A stretch of DNA of 64,000 nucleotides from Nemertoderma westbladi (lineage: Eukaryota > Xenacoelomorpha > Nemertodermatida > Nemertodermatidae). A program made the translations under genes and the position numbers. Below the pieces are notes generated by a model that was not told the DNA's origin, did not search any database, and saw only the letters and a program-made list of their open reading frames with translations. Shown in pieces: positions 54,674 to 61,017 of this stretch (its first letter is position 1; the number at the start of each line of letters is the position of its first letter). The stretch lies in assembly GCA_032718475.1 (NCBI GenBank), contig JAUCBJ010001695.1:20287-84286 (forward strand), given 5' to 3'.

Positions 54674-56127
54674 CCCTATTAAACCCGGGGGGGGGGGGGG
54701 GGGGTCAATATGACCCCCCCCGTGGTTTTTTATTATAATTCTGAAACAAACGCAGTTGAGTATCTGCAATTTTATGACTTTTCCTAAAAATCTATTGTCT
54801 TCCTAGTAGTGAAAACCGTTTTCAAAAATATTGGGTAGTTTTCGAGTTATAGCACCATTTTTTAACCCTACTTTTGGCACTTTTTTTGAGGCGTTTTTTG
54901 AAAATTTCATTTAATTAAATATGAATTGTAACATCTCTATTTTTGATTTACACCGGTTTTTTGTTGATAGCAATTGGATGGAATTCATATAAATTGATTT
55001 AGAAATTTCAAACTTGTTTTTTGGCGGGTGCCAAATTTTGGTGCCAGTACCAAATTTTGAAATATGTCAATTTTGTAAATTGATTGTTTGAAACTTGTTA
55101 TTTGCGCAATTGGGGTTTTTTGGGGTTCTGGTTTCGATGAAATATATACGAGTTGCACCAAGCGTATCAAACTTGTATTTTTCGGTACTGTGTGCAAATT
55201 TTGGTGCTAGCACGAAATTTTGAAAAATCCATTCAATAGATAAAATTGCTTGTAACAATTCATTTCTTGCGTTATAGAGGTTTATGGGTGTTCTGAATTC
55301 AATGGAATATATAATTATCGAACTAGACATATCAAACTTGTATTTTTCGGAAGAGGGTGCAAAATGTGGTGCTAGCACCAAAATTTGAAATCCATCAAAT
55401 ATATCAATTGATTGTGTCACCTTGTTTCTTGCGTTATACGGGTTTGTGAGGGTTCTGAATTCAATAGAATCAGTAAAAATTTCATAAGAGTTTTCAAACT
55501 TGTATTTTTCGCCGGTGGGTGAAAATTGTTGTGCCAGCACCAAATTTTGGAAAATGAGTAAATTGATCAGTAGATAGTATCATCTTGTTTCTTGCGTTAA
55601 ACGGGTTTATGAGGGTCGTGAATCCGATGGAATCAATAAAAACAGCACTGGACATCGCAAACTTGTACTTTTTGGTGATGGGTACGAAATGGTTGCTAGC
55701 ACCAAAATTTGCCAAATTACGCCGAAAAATACAAGTTGCAATGATCTGGCATATTAGAAATGTATTCCATTAGAATCAGCGCCCAAGAGTGAATTTATAG
55801 CATCGTATAAGTGAATTAAAAATTTTGTGTTCAAACTCAAAAGTGCTGGTTACTTGTTTTTTTAATTTTTTTCCTACGCAGCGAGGACTAAACAGCCATT
55901 TATAGTAACCATTTCATTTTTAAATATTTTCCAATCTATTTTGCTCCCCAGAAAACCTGTATTGAAAAACAATTAGCCGAAAAATGTAACTTTCAAATTT
56001 TGTGAAAATTGTGCACTACTTGTAATTTTGGTGCTGCAATATAACCACCCCAGGGGGTCAATATGAACCCCCCCCCCCCCCCCCCCCCGGTATTTGTACA
56101 ACATTTTATAGCCCGGGACTAATAGGG
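54674..56127. mobile_element. piggyBac-like non-autonomous element inserted at TTAA
   Basis: This 1,454-bp element is flanked by TTAA on both sides (54670-54673, 56128-56131). It starts CCCTATTAAACCCGGG, and its other end reads CCCTATTAGTCCCGGG on the opposite strand (14 of 16 positions identical). TTAA targets and CCYT-type ends are hallmarks of piggyBac transposons. Just inside each end is a G or C run next to GGGTCAATATGA (54702 and 56055), a subterminal motif built on arms GGTCA/TGACC. The interior holds a 163-bp tandem repeat and no transposase. It sits inside the right inverted repeat of the outer element and so is younger than that element. Confidence 0.85.
54985..55745. repeat. Tandem repeat of about 163 bp inside the piggyBac-like element
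   Basis: Units starting near CAAACTTGT lie at 55009, 55168, 55333, 55495 and 55658 (last unit CAAACTTGTACTT), preceded by a partial unit. Each carries a core GTGCTAGCAC or a close variant (55041, 55204, 55369, 55531, 55693), with spacings of 163, 165, 162 and 162 bp. GTGCTAGCAC is a perfect palindrome. Each unit also has TTGTTTCTTGCGTTA-like and GGTTCTGAATTCAAT-like blocks. At 55,719-55,738 a reverse-orientation copy of the CAACTTGTATTTTTCGGC block closes the array. Copies are clearly diverged, so this is an old internal repeat. Confidence 0.8.
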
Positions 56128-56298
56128 TTAAAGAATAGCCTACAAATTTTTTATACTTTTGTATTGGACCCTAACTTTTTGCATGCAAGTTCAGAATTAA
56201 ATTATCTTTTGAATGGTATATTACACTAAGGTGTATGTCTGGCAGTTTTGGCTGGCCAGGGGTGAGGGGGGGGGGGAATAACTATGGAAGACCCGGTA

Positions 56299-56510
56299 TA
56301 TTCATATATTCTATTATTAATTACTGATCTAATTTTTCAAAAATTTATCATCAAAATTGTGCGAACTGATGAGCACTCTTTTTTAGAAGCTATTTAGTAC
56401 CTGCTAGGGTTGCTAGGCTACCCTTTGGTAATCACAGATGATAGCCAAAATAAGGCTCAATCAACTATAAACGACAATGTTGTTCTAAAAACAGGTTATT
56501 TTCTGCTCAT
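56299..56510. other. Spacer between the transposon and the decamer repeat
   Basis: This is AT-rich sequence without a usable open frame, repeat or recognised element. Confidence 0.5.
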
Positions 56511-56790
56511 AGAAGTTAATAGAAGTTAATAGAAGTTAATAGAAGTTAATAGAAGTTAATAGAAGTTAATAGAAATTAATAGAAGTTAATAGAAGTTAAT
56601 AGAAGTTAATAGAAGTTAATAGAAGTTAATAGAAGTTAATAGAAGTTAATAGAAGTTAATAGAAGTTAATAGAAGTTAATAGAAGTTAATAGAAGTTAAT
56701 AGAAGTTAATAGAAGTTAATAGAAGTTAATAGAAGTTAATAGAAGTTAAATAGAAGTTAATAGAAGTTAATAGAAGTTATTAGAAGTTCA
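56511..56790. repeat. Minisatellite of the decamer AGAAGTTAAT, about 27 copies
   Basis: Twenty-seven consecutive AGAAGTTAAT units run from 56511 to about 56781. They are perfect apart from one AGAAATTAAT, one unit with an extra A near 56750 and one final AGAAGTTATT. Degenerate units (AGAAGTTCAC, AGAAGTGCTT) follow. The near-perfect centre with decay at the right edge only is typical of replication-slippage expansion. It is not coding, because the period with its TAA stops closes the forward frames. Confidence 0.93.
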
Positions 56791-56800
56791 CAGAAGTGCT

Positions 56801-57262
56801 TATATGAAACACAAATTTCTATTTAATAAGAATACAACTATTTTCGAACAATAAGGTTCATATTGTAAACATTTACTATTATAAGCAGTCGCACGCCATA
56901 GGTATCTGTAAGCTTTATCGAATTTTCTTTATAACTATAACTATTTTGCACAAAAATTCTAACTAATAATTATTATCGATATTTATAATATGAATAATAT
57001 TTAAAAAAGAAAACTCGAATTTTCATAATTCAATTTTATATAAGAGCAGCACTAACTCACTTAAACATAAGAACAATCTTTTGCATTGACAATAATACAA
57101 GAACACCACAAGATCCCCAATTGTTCTAGTAAACTGATAATATTTTTGTTTTAAAACAATTAATTGGGCAATTAGGCAGTATGGCCAACCTAAATCTATA
57201 ATAGACAAAAATACCCGTATTTGTAGGCCTATCTATCTATACCTTCACCAACAGTAGTTGCT
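56801..57262. other. AT-rich region downstream of the minus-strand gene
   Basis: This stretch would contain the 3' UTR of the gene at 57,263-57,934. I find no canonical AATAAA on the minus strand close to the stop. A weak TATAAA lies around 57,035. Minus-strand frames here (for example 57,023-57,208) have no recognisable protein character. Confidence 0.45.
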
Positions 57263-57934
57263 TTAACAACTAAAGACTACAAGAAATAGAATTCCTACTA
57301 GCCGAAAGGTCGGGTAGATTGACTCGGATCCGTTTGTTTCTGTGGAGGTTTCCATAACAACCGTGGTCGTGGTTTCAGCTACGACGTCATCCTTCCACGT
57401 CACAGAGGGGCATTCGCTACCGATACCACCACAGCATTGTAGTTGGCACTTACTTGTCTTTACTGCGAAGGAACCTTCTACCCACGAAACAATCCTTGTG
57501 AAAAGGTACAAATCGTCTGTCATTTTATTGGGGTCTGCGCCCGGTTCACTAGCCATATCGTATTGTAGAGTGCAAGCTGCTACGTTTAGCTCTAAACATT
57601 TATCCCAACAGAATGTCTTCGTGAAATAGAATCGAACCTCGTCCTTATCTTGGAATTGGTCACCCGGAACCCCAGAGAATCTGAAACTCAAGACACCGCA
57701 AGAACCGCAGTGTTCTGATATACGGAATGTACTGTTAAACTGTTTGTCGTTCTGTGTAACAATAAGGTTTACCAAAGCATCCTTGAAAAAGGTTTGGAGT
57801 GCCGCGCTGTCAGACTTTATGAATATTGATTCACCAACTTCACAAGTGACGCCCAAACAATTATTTACATAAAATAATGATAAAATAATGGCTATAATAA
57901 TTGCCATTATAGAATATTCCTTGAATACTTCCAT
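57263..57934 (-). CDS. Secreted or GPI-anchored cysteine-rich protein of unknown family, 223 aa
   Basis: A single open exon encodes 223 residues. Residues 10-22 (MAIIIAIILSLFY) form a hydrophobic signal-peptide core, with likely cleavage near G28. The mature part has ten cysteines (31, 76, 79, 109, 113, 121, 163, 167, 168, 175), enough for five disulfides. It includes CGSC at 76-79, C-x3-C at 109-113 and C-x3-CC at 163-168. N-glycosylation sequons are at N67 (NST) and N201 (NGS). A Thr-rich stalk (187-200) precedes NGSES and a hydrophobic tail (209-223) that ends the protein, the layout of a GPI-anchor signal; a single-pass anchor is the alternative. The start codon has A at -3 and G at +4 and a TATA box upstream. 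I do not recognise the family. It may have further exons that cannot be seen here. Confidence 0.72.
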   Translation of the reverse strand: MEVFKEYSIMAIIIAIILSLFYVNNCLGVTCEVGESIFIKSDSAALQTFFKDALVNLIVTQNDKQFNSTFRISEHCGSCGVLSFRFSGVPGDQFQDKDEVRFYFTKTFCWDKCLELNVAACTLQYDMASEPGADPNKMTDDLYLFTRIVSWVEGSFAVKTSKCQLQCCGGIGSECPSVTWKDDVVAETTTTVVMETSTETNGSESIYPTFRLVGILFLVVFSC

Positions 57935-58020
57935 AGTAATCCGAAGCTCAACTGTTTAGAACATTCGCCCCCGCATCACTTCGACTCTGCGACTTATTAT
58001 TCCCCTTTCATGTATTGCGG

Positions 58021-58029
58021 TTTTATATA
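58021..58029 (-). promoter_or_regulatory. TATA box of the cysteine-rich protein gene
   Basis: On the minus strand TATATAAAA lies 87 bp upstream of the ATG at 57934. Transcription would be expected to begin about 30 bp downstream, near 57,990-57,997, giving a short 5' UTR of roughly 55-65 nt without an upstream ATG close to the start. The surrounding region is AT-rich, so chance occurrence is possible, but spacing and orientation both fit this gene. Confidence 0.5.
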
Positions 58030-59100
58030 CTAATAATAAATATATAATATAAGAATAGATAATTTATATTATTAATACTTGTGTTCTTAAATATTATAAG
58101 CTAAATTCCAGCGGTGAGTCTTTCTAATCGTTTAAACTAAACTGCATTAAAACGCGTTGGTTCTTTGTAATTTACAGTAAACTTATTGAAAATTAACAAA
58201 TGAATTGAAATGAAGTTAAATTAATTGATTTAAATATTTGGTAAGGTACTGTATATATCAATTTCATAATAGGCTGCAACCAATTCGTTTACTTGGGAGA
58301 TTAATTCGTAGAGGAAATAACAAGAAAAATTAAATAAATACAATTTTGATTATAAAATGAAAACAATACAATTTTAAGTTTTTATCAATATATCAACGGT
58401 TATCGATTATATTATTGTAAGTAATATCTCACGTCTTCCTAAATGAAACGGAAATATCTTATTTGTGTGCTCCCACAGGTAAATCAGACTCAACATTCTA
58501 ATTAACACCCCTCCCCTCCTTACTAAATTGTCCGAACCACATGCAGAGCCAATCCGAATGAATAATGTTTTTTGTTACACAGATCACTACAGCGACATAA
58601 GTTCAGTAGGCTCGCTCTAGGACCTGAGTAGTTTGGAATTTATTTTGAAACAAAGATTTGATTATATGATCAATCATACGAGCTCGTTTTTCAACAGTCT
58701 TTGTCAAGCGTTAGTTTGGTTAATGATTGAAACGAGTTTACCACAACCTACTAAACTGATGAAACTACAGACAGATGGATACAAAGTGGCTTTCAGCCCT
58801 TAACAACCACAGTTAAGGGAAAGTTAGTAGGTGTCACGTATTTTAATTCACCGATTAAGCGGAATTATCTAATTTAAATTAAATTATAATTTGTTAAATT
58901 CTTGAATTTACATTAAAAAAACAAGATAAAAATGTAATATCTAATCACTTTAAAATAAGGAGCACGAAAAGAAATACTCTGTGTTAAAATTTACCATTAT
59001 TTATAAGAACACACTCCCATATTACCAACTGCAGAATTCATCAACACAGTTATGTAGGACGTATCTATAGTATCATCTCGGTATACCATGGAGCTCTGTT
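58030..59100. other. AT-rich intergenic DNA
   Basis: About 1 kb of AT-rich sequence without a credible coding frame on either strand. A pyrimidine-rich stretch ending in CAG near 58,565-58,585 looks like a splice acceptor, but no coding sequence follows it. Nothing else is supported. Confidence 0.5.
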
Positions 59101-59470
59101 CGGGTTCCTGCCGCTATTATTAGTTTGTTTGTGGCAGGAAAGTTTGAACGCTAATGATTGAACGGTCAATCATGGATGTAATGGAACCAAACTTGGTACA
59201 CAAGTAGTCTATCAAAAGTTTAGAAATTCTACATACTGACAGACCTAAATAGTTCCTCTGTCTGCCGCTAGGGAGCGAATTGTCAGAGCTCCCTAATCCG
59301 TACTTAGTACGGACTAGTGATCTCTTCCCTAGTGTCCGTGCTTGTCCGTGCTTAGCACGGTTCATTAGAAAATTGTAAATAAATCTTGGTTGATGAGGAA
59401 GTTCTAGACAGAACTAGGCAATGTGTAACCCAATCGCTTTGAGTGTAAAGCAGCAATTTACAGTTACAAA
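59101..59470. other. Hairpin-rich segment, probably a remnant of a dispersed repeat
   Basis: Three perfect short inverted repeats lie here: ATGATTGAACGGTCAATCAT (59154-59173, 8-bp arms, 4-base loop), CCGTACTTAGTACGG (59298-59312) and CCGTGCTTAGCACGG (59346-59360, both 6-bp arms, 3-base loop). The stretch AACCAAACTTGGTACACAAG resembles text common in invertebrate dispersed repeats (recollection, not checked). No inverted or direct repeat marks the ends of an element, and no protein-like frame is present. Confidence 0.35.
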
Positions 59471-59527
59471 GTGTTAATATCAATCAATGTGCTAATATCA
59501 GTCAATGTGCTAATATCAGTCAATGTG
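59471..59527. repeat. Short stub of the 18-bp minisatellite, left of the LINE
   Basis: Three units of GTGCTAATATCAGTCAAT (the first with GTT and CAATCA variants) start at 59471, 59489 and 59507 and are followed by GTGCTA. The same repeat resumes beyond the LINE at 61,018, so the LINE separates two parts of one minisatellite. Confidence 0.9.
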
Positions 59528-61017
59528 CTACTACTACTACTAGGATCGGCATGCTGCATTGCAGCTGCATTTTTAAGAATGCTGTGCCGGCTTGTCAACA
59601 AAATTCACGGCCACAACTCCCTATCACCCATGACATTTGCTAGATCATTCGCATCTTTAAGGCCAGTGTCCTTTAAGATGCGTCTCAAGAAAGTCATGGG
59701 CTGTCCACCATGCTTATTCACTCCATGAGGCTGCCAAAGTACAAGATTATGCACTGGCTGGTCCTCACGGCGAAAGCAATGTCCTGCAAAGCGGAGGCGA
59801 TTTTGTTCTAGTGACAAGCTTGGGGGAACCAATGAGACACCTCCAATGTTATATAGTGTCTGGTTGGAGATGTGCGCATTGTACTTGAACCAATGAACCC
59901 GGCGTAGCATTCTTGTGAATGTGCCATCCAGAGATTTGGTGTCCTCAGCAGTTAGAGCCCAGCATGGACTCCCGTAGAGGAGTACTGGAACTACTGCTGC
60001 TCTAAACAATCGGACCTTAAGTTTCCGATTAATTCTCGGTGACTTCCAAATCCTGGAAAGCCTATTCAAGGCTGCCCATGCCTTTCCCTTACGTATTCGA
60101 AGGTCCTCACCTGACTTCCGGATCCATGATCCCAGGTAACAGAAGTCGTCCACATGCTCAAGCATACCATCCTTTGAGCTTATGCTCATCCGATCAGAGA
60201 CTTGCTGAGGACTTTCAAAGTTAACTGTCAGAATTTTGGTCTTTCTGGAGTTAATAAAAAGACCAACACTAGAAGCAGCATGTTCTAATGAGCTGAGGAG
60301 CCGTTGGGCTCCCTCTAATGATTCTGAGAGTACTCCTAAGTCATCAGCAAAGTCTAGATCAGTTAGGTACTTGGCAGGATTTCCTCGACTTCTGGAGCCA
60401 GTAGGTGGAGTTATCATCACCCCATCATCATTATAATGGTCTAAGGACATGCGTAGAACATAGTCAACCACAATAATGAACAAGAATGGTGCAAGTGTGT
60501 CTCCTTGGAGGACGCCCCATAACACTTCAAATGGTTCTGTGTCACCGTCAACAGTAGACACAAATGTTGTCGAACCATCGTATACTGATCTGATTGCTGC
60601 AATAATTTCATCAGGAATCCCATATAATGAAAGTATGCTGAACATACGTGAGCGAGAGACTGAATCAAAGGCCTTGAAGAAGTCAACAAAGATAACAGCC
60701 AGATGCCTGTCTTTCTTTTTTGATAACTCTTCAATTATCCTTCTAAGTGCCAAAATGGGCTCCATGGTCCCACGACCCTTACGGAACCCATTCTGATTTC
60801 CACGGAGCAGTCTCTCAATGGGATCCCTGATGCGATTTAATAGAATCCTATTGTATAGCTTTGCAGCAATCGAGATCAATGAGATTCCCCGAAAAGAACC
60901 ATAGTGTGTTAGGTTGCCCTTCTTGGGAACTGGCACCAACTTATTTGTATTCATTTCTTGTGGGACTCTTGTTATTCGGTACATGTCTACTATGATGGGA
61001 TAGATGAGCTTTAAACA
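59528..61017 (-). mobile_element. 5'-truncated LINE (non-LTR retrotransposon) inserted in the minisatellite
   Basis: About 1.49 kb of retrotransposon lies between minisatellite units on both sides. Read on the minus strand, it begins abruptly within the reverse transcriptase frame at 61,017. It continues through the RT C-terminus, a stop at 59,605-59,607 and a short 3' UTR, and ends in (TAG)5 (59528-59542). 5' truncation plus a short tandem-repeat tail is what target-primed reverse transcription leaves behind. Upstream parts expected in such elements (ORF1, the AP-type endonuclease and the start of RT) are absent. A target-site duplication cannot be recognised because the target itself is repetitive. 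Confidence 0.85.
59605..60984 (-). CDS. Reverse transcriptase of a LINE, N-terminally truncated, 459 aa from first Met
   Basis: The frame encodes the fingers, palm and thumb of a non-LTR reverse transcriptase. PVPKKG and FRGISLIS are near residues 18-37 and NGFRKGRGT at 65-73. Motif A VDFFKAFDSV has catalytic D101. GVLQGDTLAPFLF is at 157-169. Motif C FADD is at 212-215, with catalytic D214 and D215. A conserved C-terminal segment has GGQPMTFLRRILKDTG (426-441) and DRELW near the end. All three catalytic aspartates are present and no stop or frameshift interrupts the frame. It stays open upstream of the first Met to 61,017, so the true protein began earlier and the Met at 60,984 is probably internal. 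The FADD box and C-terminus suggest an APE-type LINE of the RTE/CR1 kind; the clade is not settled. It is probably not mobile, because the endonuclease is missing. Confidence 0.88.
   Translation of the reverse strand: MYRITRVPQEMNTNKLVPVPKKGNLTHYGSFRGISLISIAAKLYNRILLNRIRDPIERLLRGNQNGFRKGRGTMEPILALRRIIEELSKKKDRHLAVIFVDFFKAFDSVSRSRMFSILSLYGIPDEIIAAIRSVYDGSTTFVSTVDGDTEPFEVLWGVLQGDTLAPFLFIIVVDYVLRMSLDHYNDDGVMITPPTGSRSRGNPAKYLTDLDFADDLGVLSESLEGAQRLLSSLEHAASSVGLFINSRKTKILTVNFESPQQVSDRMSISSKDGMLEHVDDFCYLGSWIRKSGEDLRIRKGKAWAALNRLSRIWKSPRINRKLKVRLFRAAVVPVLLYGSPCWALTAEDTKSLDGTFTRMLRRVHWFKYNAHISNQTLYNIGGVSLVPPSLSLEQNRLRFAGHCFRREDQPVHNLVLWQPHGVNKHGGQPMTFLRRILKDTGLKDANDLANVMGDRELWP

Larger units (their letters stand above)
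54022..56296. mobile_element. TA-flanked inverted-repeat DNA transposon, non-autonomous, interrupted
   Basis: The left end CCGGGTGTTCCATAATGATT and the right end (reverse complement CCGGGTCTTCCATAGTTATT) start long inverted repeats. Each end is flanked by TA (54020-54021 and 56297-56298). The left repeat runs to 54,254. The right repeat is in two pieces, 54,608-54,673 and 56,128-56,296, split by the inner element. Without that insert and one TTAA the element is about 817 bp with about 233-bp repeats. Both ends carry a C/G run, then the shared TGGCCAGCCAAAACTGCC. No transposase frame is present, so it is non-autonomous. The TA duplication suggests the Tc1/mariner-IS630 group (inference). Identity between arms is roughly 85% by eye, so it is not very recent. 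Confidence 0.82.

Noticed and set aside
54985-55773. Several 60-160-aa frames on both strands (54985-55197, 55494-55715, 55585-55773)
   Set aside because: They are readings of the diverged 163-bp tandem repeat in the piggyBac-like element, without a start context or known domain. The longest is listed as a low-interest finding instead.
54687-56090. G and C runs at the ends of the inner element as G-quadruplex regulatory sites
   Set aside because: They are homopolymer runs next to transposon termini and may also be length-unstable or sequencing-sensitive; nothing links them to regulation.
57023-57208. 61-aa minus-strand frame
   Set aside because: It lies in the probable 3' UTR of the minus-strand gene and has no recognisable composition or motif.
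57342-57629. 95-aa plus-strand frame
   Set aside because: It is the shadow of the minus-strand cysteine-rich protein gene, which has the signal peptide, cysteines and TATA box.
59120-59365. 81-aa minus-strand frame
   Set aside because: It reads through the hairpin-rich segment, with duplicated RTK/GLGS and TLGK stretches from the palindromes and no domain.
59471-59728. 85-aa plus-strand frame beginning in the minisatellite
   Set aside because: It joins three minisatellite units to the antisense of the LINE 3' end; chance read-through.
60039-60796. Plus-strand frames of 61-106 aa and a second minus-strand frame (60441-60734)
   Set aside because: All are out-of-frame or antisense shadows of the reverse transcriptase.
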